This document shows positions 1 to 10,987 of a stretch of 64,000 nt of DNA, in pieces. Source of the stretch: Acanthaster planci (Eukaryota > Echinodermata > Asteroidea > Valvatida > Acanthasteridae). The notes under the pieces are model-generated. The model did not search any database. It saw only the letters and a list, made by a program, of their open reading frames with translations, and was not told the DNA's origin. Location of the stretch: positions 1,175,616-1,239,615 of the forward strand of contig NW_019091397.1 of the NCBI RefSeq assembly GCF_001949145.1. The letters are read 5' to 3'. Within the stretch, counting starts at the first letter, position 1; each line of letters begins with the position of its first letter. The position numbers and the translations under genes were made by a program.

Positions 1-290
1 CTATTATTAGTTATTATTAGTTATTTCTGGTAATGACACCAAAGATTCCTCAACAGCACCCTTGGCTCTGTACACATAGCGCACAAGCCTGAAGAGACCT
101 GTGGAAAGGAGACAGTGAGGAGCAGTTACGGTTTTAGAGGTGGGAGGAAAACCCCAGAGGAATATTCTGGGTAAAACCCACGGAATCAGATAAGGACTGA
201 AAATCCAAACCACGAGTGGGCCAAGCTGGGAATCGAACCAGAGGTGGAAGGTGAGGCAAAAACCACTATGCCAACCTGACTCTCCTAGTA
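1..290 (-). repeat. tRNA-derived SINE (reverse orientation)
   Basis: Read on the minus strand, positions 290 to about 215 look like a decayed tRNA head. A GGCATAGTGG A-box-like stretch is followed by a B-box, GGTTCGATTCC (complement of GGAATCGAACC at about 231-241). The body that follows ends at the window start in TAATAA-type simple repeats, as SINE tails do. The left boundary may lie outside the window. The element sits in the 3' flank or intron 1 of the EHD gene. The family was not identified. Confidence 0.6.
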
Positions 291-394
291 TCTGCCCTAG
301 AAGTTCAATGCCAAGCAGGCTAGACTGATACTATATGTAACAGGACGTCGTACAACCACAACAAAGTAAAATTTAGACTTTGATAAAGCGGTAC

Positions 395-1309
395 CTTTGC
401 CAGCCTGGCTCTCTTGATGAGATCATTCAGCTTACGCAGGGCAGCATTTCTTGGTAAGCTTTGGATGTCCCTGAACAAGTCCAACTCCTCAGCTTCAAAC
501 AGCTTCCTGTTCATGTCAAAGTGGAGTGGCTTGTCCCAAAAGGAGCCAATGTACACACGGGAGACCTCCGGTGTGTTAATGACCTTGCCCAGAGACCACA
601 TGAGGGCTCCATACACCCTCATCAACTGCTGGTGGTCTACCATGTCCGACTTATTCAGGACGATGCGGATTTTGTCATCATTGCCTCTTAGGGCCTCGAT
701 ACACCGGCGAAACTCATCAGAGATGTCCAGCTTGTGGGCATCAAAGAGCAGGATGATTCGGTCGGCACGCTCTGCAAACCACTCCAGGACGCCCACAAAG
801 TTGTACCCACGGTCTACTCGTTGTTTCTCTCCCGAGAGAATACCCGGGGTGTCAATGATTGTGATACTATCAAGAACTGGGCTCGGTGTGAGTGAGCACT
901 GGAAACGATTCAAGAAGGCGTTGCCAAATTTACCAAGTGCTCTGTACTGGCGTTTGGGATCGACCACCAGAGCGTTTCCAGGGATAACGGAGTCTGAGTC
1001 CCCACTTTCAATGGCCATAAATCTGTCGGTGGTAGGCTCAGGACCCACGCGCATTCCAGGGAACTCTTTCTCAAGTAAATACCTGATGAATGTCGTCTTC
1101 CCGGTCGAGTACTGGCCTACAAGGAGGATCAGCGGTTTGGCCAGGAAGTCGGCCTCATCCATGGGCGGTGAGTGGAAGTCATGGAATTTATAGTGTTCCT
1201 CCAACGGACAGATGGTCGACTTGTACAACTCCTGCAAACCCTCTACCACCGACTTATAGGTGTGGGGCTGCTTTCGACGGTTTTCGTCCTTATTCAGCCA
1301 AGAAAACAT
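395..1309 (-). CDS. EHD: EH-domain-containing protein (EHD1/3/4 type), first coding exon, gene truncated by window edge
   Basis: EHD proteins are dynamin-like ATPases that bind and remodel endosomal membranes and drive endocytic recycling. This exon encodes residues 1-305: an N-terminal helix, then the GTPase-fold domain. Visible motifs are the P-loop GQYSTGKT (65-72), switch I PTTDRF (92-97), DTPG (153-156) and NKSD (219-222). The exon ends in phase 0 after ...KRARLAK at a GTACCG donor (394-389), the point where vertebrate EHDs continue with a helical segment. Later exons, including the C-terminal EH domain (full-length EHDs are about 535 aa), are not in the 394 bases to the left. The ATG at 1309 is right because the MFSWLNKDE start matches the family. 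Which paralogue it is cannot be told; many invertebrates have one EHD gene. Confidence 0.95.
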
Positions 1310-1800
1310 TTTGAAGTTGGGCTATATCGCATTAACAGTAATGCGACTTCACGCAGCGTTCTATTACCAGAAAGTACACACGTCCACGCCTTCCAGATCC
1401 TCCGCGTAACGCACAATGGTCAATGTAATGTGTATGTGAAGAACTTCGTGTACGTGTGACATTGACACGCTATCGCTAGTGCTAAAGGAGACTGGTAGAC
1501 GGCTTCGTCCAGATTCTACAAACGAACCTCAGCACAGGGACAGGTCGGGTGCTAGATTCAAGGATGACATCATTGTCAGCAAAACGCATGCGCTCCACAT
1601 GTTGGCTGAGGGCGTTCTACCGGCACAAAAGAAGCTCGGAAAAACTATTCGGAATAATCTTAACACAAAACTTAATCGCAGAAAAATTGTCAGCACGTGA
1701 TGAGTCATGTTCTCAGAATTTTGCGGCACGGTAAAAAGAACATTGAGAACATAGACCTCCCTCTCTGTCCGAACGTCGACAAGGTTCACTTTTCAAACAC
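1310..1800 (-). promoter_or_regulatory. Probable EHD 5' UTR and promoter region
   Basis: No splice acceptor directly precedes the EHD ATG, so the sequence upstream on the minus strand is read as 5' UTR and promoter. The stretch is richer in CpG than its surroundings. It has a partial NRF-1-like palindrome, CGCATGCGC, near 1585. There is no convincing TATA box. The assignment rests on position, not on a proven start site. Confidence 0.35.
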
Positions 1801-4800
1801 ACTACATCTTTTCAAACAGCGCAGTTCAACTCGGTTCTCAAACACTTTGAATTGTTCAACTTTAGTTTAACACAACGTATTTCAACCTTAACATAGTGCC
1901 AGCTGTCAGCACGTACGTGAACGAAGTGAGAACTTCCAAGTGGGTCACGGTGAGCACGTTTACGCACAAGAATGACAAAACTAAGAAGCAAGACTTCCAC
2001 AAACGGGTCACGACGGTTTGAAATTACAACGGTTTGGTGTTTATCTGTCAGTTAAGTTTACTGTAATAGGCCCACCCGACTTTGAAAAAATATTTTTAGA
2101 GCATCAAATGACATTATTTGAAACAATCCTTTTATTATTTTGTTTTTATTTGATTGCATAAAGACAAGGTAGCTTCAGTTAGGTAACAGACATATTGACA
2201 GCCTCCGTGCCATGTTGTCAATTACATCTAGTCAGTGTTCTCAGTATTGTGTTGAATTATCTTTGGGCCGGGTTGCCCAAGCATGGAATCTCTCATCTGG
2301 CCTTTAATACTAGTCCCGGCCTTCGATATATGATACCAGTATACATGCGGCCGGCCTCTGGCTGAAGAGCAGGGATTCAACTGCATCAGAAGTTTTGCAA
2401 ATACTACTTACCGTGGTGGAGGATTCAAGGATTTCATCGGACAGCCCGGGGGGGGGGGCAGATCGCAGAAATTGTTAGGTTTAAGAACAGCCCCTTTCAA
2501 TCTACTTTCATGAGGCCATTTCGCTGGGCTGTATCCAGTTTCAGTGAGGTGCCGAGTTCGCAGGTGCCGAGTTGGCAAGATGTCGAAGTGACCGATTACC
2601 TGTCCATAGAGTTTCTTCAAGAAATTGGATGAACGTCAAACTCACAGAAATACATGTTTTACAATAACTGCAAGTAAGGGAAAAGAAAAGAGTATGCATG
2701 TAAACCCTTTTACTTTTTGGCCAAGGGTGTGCCTGAAAAGTATTGGTCTGAAATAATTATATTTCATCAATCGGCAAGCGCTCTCTTGCTAAATGTCATA
2801 TTATACGAATAATATTGGTTATAAAAAGGAAATGCCGCACTTTTGCCGAACTATATTATGGCGCCTTATACTCAGCATCTTTATTTTGTGGGTTCCTAAT
2901 TATTTTGTGGGTGTTATTTTGGCGTGTCAAATTACTTCACAAACTGAAATAAAGGAACTATTTGGTATCTTACTGTTTCCCAGTGGCAGAGGAAAACAAA
3001 TTATGATTTTGTCAGTAGATTTTGTTCCTTTATTTCTTGCGTTGGTGACAACAATGAAAAGAAAAGCTGGAAACAAGGGCTATCAAGATGGTGACACTGT
3101 TTTACCCAAGAGCGTTTTCACGGTGAGCTTACTGTAACAAAAAATCTTTCCCAGTGTTATACATTTTAAAAATGGAAATGTATCATGAAAGCTTTCGCCA
3201 CTGTCTATGTTCAAGCTCCAACCTCGGTGGAACGCAATCTTGACAGTTGTGTTCACGTAAAATATTGTTAGCGCCCTCTGTTGCATTTCCCGTGTTGTCT
3301 TCCTCGCCAAGCTTTGTACCTTGGGCGTGTTTTTGTGAGCTCTAACCAGAAACATTTTTGTAACCTCAAAGCAATAACTATAAAAACAATATTCAAGGCG
3401 GCCCACATAACGGACAACCAGAAATGTCACATCATCTGACAGAACCAAATTGCAAGGAAGCAGATGATCTTGGTGATGAACGTCACGCACCCCCCATTCG
3501 GCATATTTCTTACCAATGCTGCTCGCTCTGTTCACATTCTAGAAGAGAATACCTCTTTTTGACTTAGTGCATACCCAAAATGGAATATATATTGATTTGA
3601 GAGGTGACAGAACTTGATTTGATCCGTCATAATCCACCTGTTTTAACAACCGCGGTTTTTTGTTTGTTTTTTGCTTTCAAAGTATAACAGAAATCAAATT
3701 CAACGTCTTCAAAGATTCAGTTCGGCATTTTTGCTTTTCCGTGTAACCAGGAAACTAACCAGACGTTTTTAGGTTCAACTTTCCGCTGTTTTGCGTTTCT
3801 GCCACTTAAAAATCAGGTGTAACTTTTCTTTCCTTACCGGTGGATGGAAGGTTGACATGTACCTGTCGTTGCATTGGGGTAGAAGAAAAACAGATATCAT
3901 TATCCAGGTTATCCTTTTCTGGTTATCTGCTATTGAGAAGCAAACTTTACTTCAAATGGCCCAAAATTCCCAACCGTCTTCTCTCCGAGAAGCAGAAAGG
4001 CCGATTTTGCCGCAACCGATATTTAATCCCTCTGCTTTTCGACTTCCGAAATAGGATATTGTATAAATGAACATTATTATATAAACCTCTTTCACACTGC
4101 GGAGTCAAAGAAAAATCACATTCGATGTGTATTTCCTCAACACGCACACATGACCCACTACATATGCTTTGAAAGAAGGCTGCTTTTTAAAATCTAGTAG
4201 TTTGTTACAAGCGGTTCGATAGATGTGTGAATTTATATTTAACACTACGGATTATGTACTTCTTTCGTACCGACAGCCCATCATCCACACGAGATACGAC
4301 TTTGACGCAGCATGAAAGGATACAGTGTCCATTACTTTTTCACCAAAGACTCACTTGGAGACGAATCACATCCACACAAAAACAAAAGCTGCTCCATTTA
4401 ACCAATCATTTCTATTTTATTGCTGATTAATTTACTGAGTAACGTATATTGCTAAATCAATGCAATGGCGCTATTTCTTCACTAGACAGACCAATTTCGT
4501 AAGTAATATGCCTGTGTACCATGCCCTGGGCCTGTTTGTTAATGTTTCGCACGGATCATATCTTTATCAGCAATCCGTTGCTGGTTCACTGCAGGGAGCG
4601 AACCGGTACCATCGCTGGGATCACTCATTGATGGGATCCATATCCATAAGAACGAACAGGCCCCATGAAACAACCATTGTGTGCCATCTCAGCACCATCA
4701 ACCGATTATGACTAGGAAACTAACGGCGTGCAAAGAAAGGCACTGAATCTGTGCAAAAAAAAAGAAGAAATTAACAAGGTCTTCAAAAAGGACCCACGGT

Positions 4801-7800
4801 ACAAAATAATGCTTATGGTTTATCAATGGGGGGGGACAAACAATTCACGTTGCTCGACGAGTGCCGAATCATGGTAACAGCCATTATGCTACTTGAACGT
4901 ACTCCTTCCAATGGGGTTGATTCGATGGTCCGAGCCCAATTCAATGGAAATACATGTACCGCATACTATAGAGCTCAGCTTCATTACTATCTGAGCAGTC
5001 ATCGTTTTTCTTTTTCTTTTTTTTGTTTTGATAATTTCACTCTGACTTCAGGCATTCAGCGTGTATCTGTTATTCATTTTCCCCTCGTCTGTGTTAACTC
5101 TTACAAAAAGCAGTGGTTTCAAAGTAAGTCATTTCAAAGTAATGCACTTGGATGCAGTTCACACTTTTCCCGACAGCATGCAATAAGTTAAGAGACCATT
5201 CCTTCCGTGTTATAAATAACATTTCTTGTCAAGTTCAAAACTGCTGTTAGCAATTCATGCTATTCAAGCGTGTTACACATATTGGCTTGAAACCATTTTG
5301 TATATCATATTTTCTCCATTTCTTCATTGAAAACAGGTTATTCTTTTCTTCATATTGACATTTAAAGGTACCTCTTTAAAATTACCACTGCATTGCAAGA
5401 ACGAAAGAGAAAAACTCAAAACTTTTCTCCCCAAAAATCAAAAAGTTAAATCTGGAAAAAAATCATACAATTACTGAAACACATATAAAACCTGATTCTA
5501 ATATTTACATCAAAGTAAATGACTCCATAGAGAGGTAAACTGATTGATGGCAAGCATGTTATGCTTGTGCCAAAAATCAAACTACCAATGCTCTATTCTT
5601 ATAAAACAAATTTTTGTATTTCCAATATTCTTCCACACATGAAAAGTCCACATCAATGGAAAATGCACCACACTCCACCCAAAATACGAAATGACACTCG
5701 TTTCCCTCTACAAAGAGTACAAAACAAAGATCGCCTCAAATGTGAATGCTGAAGGACAGAAAGGAGTTGACTATTTTGCAGGTGCTGTTTTACCAGTACA
5801 TTCTAATGGCATGCATGGAGCCTTCAGAAATCGGTTGCACTGTGACTGTGCAATACATACAGGTTTGACGTAGTAGGCCTACATTACATACAATGCATAT
5901 GATTCATGTGGTGTAGCACCCACAAACAAGAAATTTAAGACCTGGTCGAAGACAAGTGGTGACAGAGTAGGTTAAAAATTTCCATCCACCATGCATGTAC
6001 AGGCCTCCTTACAAATGTAAAGATGCTAGCAGACATTTTTAAATGAGACACCTATCAGTTCTAGAATGGAAATGAAGCTTCGCTTTGCAACGTCTCAAGG
6101 CTATTTTTTAATATTTTGAAAAGAATTACAAAGTGAACCTGTGCCTTTATTCAGTGTGCGGAAAGTCAGGCATTGAGCTGAAAGACTGTGATACATGGGT
6201 TTCTGATTTTGGTCCATCTATCAAATCTTATGTCAACTGTCATCATGACAGGATAATACACAACATGTGCACATGTTTGTGCAAAAAAAATATGTTTGAA
6301 ACAAAAGTTAGTCCACTTAATGGTGCCTTCAAAAAGACTGTCAACATTACAAATTTAATATAGTTTCGCTACGTAGATTAACATTTCAGCTGTCCCCAAT
6401 ACAAGAGTATAGTTTTATTGGCTCAGTTAGCACCCACACCACTTGGCAATGAGAGATGCTTCATTTTCCAGGACAGGGGTGGGGTCAGGTGCTGTGAAGG
6501 GGTGACATAACACAATGAACAATGAGGATCAATACCAGGCATGTACCCACAAAGATGACAATTTTCTACAGAGGGCATAGTTTGAGAAGGGCAGGCCTGC
6601 TGGTAGGGAAACATCTTTCACTTGGTGACACACAAATACAGAAATCCTAACTGGTATGTACACCAAAATATAAATGTGTCCACATGCATTAAACCTCACT
6701 CTTAAATACTGTTTTTTCATTGGCCCAAAACGATCAAATGCACCCCCCCCAGTTTACAGGATAAGGCAGGGAGCACCAAAAGCTCTGTTCAAAGACACCC
6801 CTGTGGCCCTTAAATTTCTCACAGAAACCCAAGTGACAAACATCAAGACAGAGATATAACGGATATGGCATGTTGAACACCTTCGGGTTGAGCGCAAGGC
6901 ATCCCTTGGGTTTTCAAAATGTCATATCCCACACCAAAGCAGCCAATCAACTATTTGTGACATTGAAAAGCCTGGCTTGGAGGGGTTCCATGTCACTTTC
7001 CTTTTATTTTTCCCTTTCTGCCTTGTTCTTTCACTATATGGGGTGCAGATGAGAAAGTTAGGGTAAAATATATTACTTTCATGAAGCATGGAATTGAAGT
7101 AAACTGTCCCTATCATTGGTTCTGCCACTAATCCAACTAAGTTCTATTTACAATTTCTCAAGGTGATTTTTTCCTCTTTAAGGATGCATCTTGTCCCACC
7201 AAACACACCTAGTGGCTGCCAACAATATGGGTACATAATTGAGTTCCCAACAATCGTGTCTTCGCACAAGTGATACAATGTAAGTACATGTAAATCCATG
7301 ATTCTCATGTATATTGCATTACATGACAGGATATAAAATTCCATCCATCAACAGAAACCAAACTCCTGCAAATATTGCTGTCAAATACATTATTTTAAGT
7401 GCATTCCATTTTGGCAAAACATTACTGGAGCGGCATAGAAAATAAGCGCACCGACCAAGACTTCATACACACTCTACACAAGATTCAAAAGTTGGAAGAA
7501 AACTTCCACATTTGCAGCCAAAAACAAACCCCAAACAAACCAAAAAAAAAAGCAACAACAACAAAAACTACCAGTGTACAAATCCAATATAGGAACATGA
7601 AAGTACTGCTTGCCATGCTTAATCAATGTCATAATGTATTCAATGCTTGTAAGCAAACTACGCCTAGCCATGCTATGGAACAACCTTGCAGTCAGGCTTA
7701 TAGGATAAAGGTCCGCATACTGTGTACATACATATGTGAGAATGCATCCTTAAACACATGTATAACATTCTTTGGTTTATACATGTAGGGTACAGTTGTA

Positions 7801-8109
7801 CAATAAACTTATGGCAACTCTAGCAAAGCATTTCCAATGAAATTTCCCCTACTAAACAGTAGCAGTATAGCTAAATTCGTTACCTGAATTTACATGAATG
7901 CACATTTAAGTGTACATATCACATACATACATACATGTACATATACAGTGTACATATCTCCTTTGGCATTTCTCTAAGAACATTCCAAAGGTTTCTCATA
8001 TCCTCAACCGTGCTGCAGGAAACTCGAGGCACATTTGTTGCTTAACTTTATAGACGCATCATGCCCTGGGTGTTGAAGATGGCAATGGCTGGGCTGTGCC
8101 CCTTTCCAG

Positions 8110-8153
8110 ATCCTTCAAAATCCTTCGAAACTTTCTGATGGATTTTGAAGGAT
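8110..8153. repeat. Perfect 14-bp inverted repeat
   Basis: ATCCTTCAAAATCC at 8110-8123 is exactly complementary to 8140-8153, with a 16-base loop. It lies in non-coding DNA. It could be a remnant of a small MITE or an RNA hairpin; nothing supports a specific function. Confidence 0.7.
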
Positions 8154-9330
8154 AAGGGCTTGGGATAAAGAAGAAGTAATATTCAACAATTTCGATGGTG
8201 AAACAATAGTATTGAATTAATGTATGGCACTATTTCTGCTTAAGAATTAAACATTTTCCTGGAAACATGTAGCTAAAAGTTCAAGCATTAGAAAATATGT
8301 TATAGCTCAATTTAAAAAAAACAGGCAATGCATATTACACAGTCAAATCTACAATTAAAACAAAGTGCTCACACAAAATAATTACTTAAAACATTTCAAA
8401 GCCAAACTTGAAACTGAAATGGCAAGTACTAGAAAGTTTTACAGACAGAGGTATTTCAAGAAAAAGAACTGATTAAAAAAGGGCAACCCCATCACCCCAA
8501 AACAAACTCACTCGGAAATAATCAGTACTTAGAAATGATTGTTTTTCACATGACACAAATTTCAGGCTAACACACCCCACACTAGGTGCACACAATTCAC
8601 TAATTTAACAAATCAATCGCTGAGTAATGAAAGCTTTCACATTAATTTGACTTTCCTTTAAAAAAAGTAAAGTGGCTAATGAAATGACAAGTACATGCAC
8701 TGGTAATGCATGTTGTCTACAATTTTTCCATACATGTACATGGACATGTATTTGCTTGAGGCTACTCGACATTGTCAAGAAGGCAATGGGTGAACCGGGG
8801 CCGACAATGTTGCACCCCTGCAAGGGCAATGGTTTCAACAGTTACTGTGCTCATGACACTGTCCCAAGTGTTACAGAAGGGTTGGGAAATCAAAACTATG
8901 GTATGAGGCCAGTAAATTTTCTGCACACAAGAACAATGTGCGGCCTATACACTGGAGGGTTTAGGAAAAAGACGGGTTGATTGCTTGAAGTGAACTGCAA
9001 ACTTGTACATTATTTCTATGAAATGAAGACAAAATGGGGCCTGAAACCTGGCTCTATCATGCACTCACATTGTAGGCACCACCCTGTTTCAAAGTAGTGC
9101 TGTGCTAAGGGGGGTACTTTAAAGTTGTTAATTCTTTGATGTAAATAAATTCCTCCAACATTTATCTGTTTAAATTGAGAAGCAAATGAATGACAAGGAA
9201 ACAAGCGTGAATTTGACATGTGCTTCAAACACCTTGGAGAATTTCCATTATTTTGACTCAATTTTTTTGAGTGATGGTATCTAATGTTGTTCACTATACA
9301 GATTGGATTTCCCAACCACTCCAATGCAGA

Positions 9331-9383
9331 TGGGACCGGATGTTCCCAACTGTAGTTGGGAATGACCAAAGTATAGTTACCAA
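9331..9383 (+). repeat. Dispersed repeat, copy 1 (matches 48605-48656)
   Basis: The stretch around TCCCAACTGTAGTTGGGA followed by ATGACC and a TATAGTTA-type word recurs in the same orientation at about 48605-48656 inside a PSMC1 intron. The first part is itself palindromic (CCCAACTGTAGTTGGG). I read the pair as two copies of a short unclassified mobile repeat. Confidence 0.5.
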
Positions 9384-9740
9384 GGCACGTGTATATATAG
9401 TTGAAGAGGTCCTCCAGACTTATCTTGTTGTAACAGCCAAACCCTGAATTATCAGGGGAAAAAAACAATGAAAAAACAAAGGATTGGGGCCTAAAATTCC
9501 ATTGTAATCAGCAGAATCTTGTATCAACAGTGCTCTAATTAATAACTGTACATGTACAAGTGGCCAGAATGAAAGTTGATAAAACTAATTTTTGGGCCAT
9601 CAAATTTGCTTCCAGTTTACAGTAAACTGATCTGACATTGTGTAAGTGTAAATACACTTATTACAGGTAGGATGAAGGGAAATGAAACAAGCTTTTCCTC
9701 AACATGCATTCAGTAGTGATTGGGGTGCGGGGCGGGGGTT

Positions 9741-9779
9741 ATGTTATGTTTGATTCAGCCACTGAATCAAATATAACAT
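9741..9779. repeat. 18-bp stem hairpin
   Basis: Positions 9741-9758 and 9762-9779 are complementary with one mismatch around a 3-base loop (core TTTGATTCAG / CTGAATCAAA). The hairpin is compact. It lies in intergenic DNA and its function is unknown. Confidence 0.65.
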
Positions 9780-10847
9780 TCTCCTTCCCTTCTGCTCACA
9801 AACTGAACAATGAGGACACTCTAATTTGAATGATATTCAGGAAAGAAGAGTATAGTTTTTCGTTACTGATGAAGTTCATAATCATACCTTGTAAAAATTC
9901 TGAAATTTGATGATTTTTCTCACAGGTCTAAATGTCCAAATGTACAAGAGTCTAACAGTATTTTTTTTTCGGGGGGGGAGGATTAATAGGACCCCAATAC
10001 AAATATTCTTGATGTGATTAGTAACAGATTTTTTTTCCAATATACAGTTGTGAAGATAAACAGAAAATCATACACTTGTATCTCCTACTGTTAAAACCAC
10101 TGCTTCAAAGACTGCATTGAGAGCTATGTGTACTTGTACTTTATCTTTATGGACCACTGGTGTACAACAAGACTTTGAAATGATTTCATCCTTTCATTCT
10201 TACACAGGTATTTTTGTTTTTCACATACATGTATGGCACTGCAGAGGGCCCTCTCAATACCAAAAACAATGCTATAAAAGACAAACTCAAAGAGAGCAAA
10301 ACCTCCTGATTAAGTCAAATAATCACATTATAAATCCCTGAATTTAAGCCCATACAAGTACATGTACATTAACTGTTGGCCATATTTACAGCAATCATTG
10401 TGTAGTTATGCCAAGGGCATGAAGACCGTATTACACATGTATCTAATCAAGTCATCGCAGATACAGCGTGAGAAAAGCTGTCTTGAAATACGTAAGCACT
10501 GTCGAGATAAACCAAGGTTGGTTTGCAATTTTACCCTCAACATATCCGGGTTGAGAACAACCCACCTCAAAGAGACAAACTTCTTTAATATCCAGTTGAA
10601 CACAAGAAAAGCTACTTACAATGTAAGCACAGTTACCGATATCTGCACTAGTATGCAAACATTTACACGATCAAGTCTACTACACACTCCAAGTTGTGCA
10701 GGGTTCTCCATTACAAAATGCGATCAATACTCCCATGTCATAGAGCAGGTACACAGCTTGAAGAACATGAAGGATGGAAGTAAGTTGACTGGGGTTGACT
10801 GATGACGCTCCTCGGCTCAGCTGTTGATGCCCTTGTTTTATCCTTAT

Positions 10848-10878
10848 CCCCCCCACCCCACCCCACCCCACCCCGCCC
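10848..10878 (-). promoter_or_regulatory. (GGGGT)n G-quadruplex-capable tract in predicted PPP1R14 3' UTR
   Basis: The plus strand reads CCCCCC then repeated ACCCC units and a final GCCC. The minus strand, which is the sense strand of PPP1R14, therefore carries at least five G4 runs separated by single T bases. The tract begins 65 bases after the PPP1R14 stop codon, so it should be in the mature 3' UTR if the polyadenylation site lies further left. Such a tract can form a stable RNA G-quadruplex. That effect is inferred from composition only. Confidence 0.6.
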
Positions 10879-10942
10879 ATCTTAGTGCACTTGAAAACAG
10901 GCTGCACGGAACTTTGCTGCCGAGGGGAAGGACTGTGGTATT

Positions 10943-10987
10943 TCAACTCAACACCTCAATTTTTTGTAATAATTCTCGGATGAATGT
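10943..10987 (-). CDS. PPP1R14: PPP1R14 exon 3 (C-terminal helix and stop)
   Basis: A good acceptor (CTTTCTCCACAG, ending at 10988) opens a 14-codon exon, TFIRELLQKIEVLS, then TGA at 10945-10943. The spacing FI..LL.KI matches the end of the vertebrate proteins. It joins exon 2 in phase 0. Confidence 0.87.
   Translation of the reverse strand, partial: TFIRELLQKIEVLS

Larger units (their letters stand above)
1801..10942. other. Intergenic region between EHD and PPP1R14; no defensible exon
   Basis: About 9 kb of AT-rich sequence with short open frames only, none with recognisable motifs or paired splice sites. It includes the unmapped 3' UTR of PPP1R14 at its right end. It contains small perfect hairpins (8110-8153 and 9741-9779), a 10-G run near 2449, scattered TACATGTA from about 7.9 kb on, and one copy of a dispersed repeat at 9331-9383. 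The 114-codon plus-strand frame at 2793-3137 has an ATG but AT-driven composition and no known domain, so it was not called. Confidence 0.6.

Noticed and set aside
414-1193. 259-codon plus-strand frame opposite the EHD exon
   Set aside because: Shadow of the minus-strand EHD coding sequence, which has all the family motifs.
2408-2620. Minus-strand frame ending at a strong donor (ACG|GTAAGTAG) upstream of EHD
   Set aside because: Could be a non-coding first exon of EHD, but there is no acceptor directly before the EHD ATG and no other support.
2793-3137. 114-codon plus-strand hydrophobic frame
   Set aside because: AT-rich composition, no homologous motif recognised, no splice or promoter context.
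7984-8170. Minus-strand segments (VEDMRNLWNVLREM and a frame ending GMMRL) as the last exon of PPP1R14
   Set aside because: Splice phases did not fit exon 2. The exon at 10943-10987 fits in phase and sequence.
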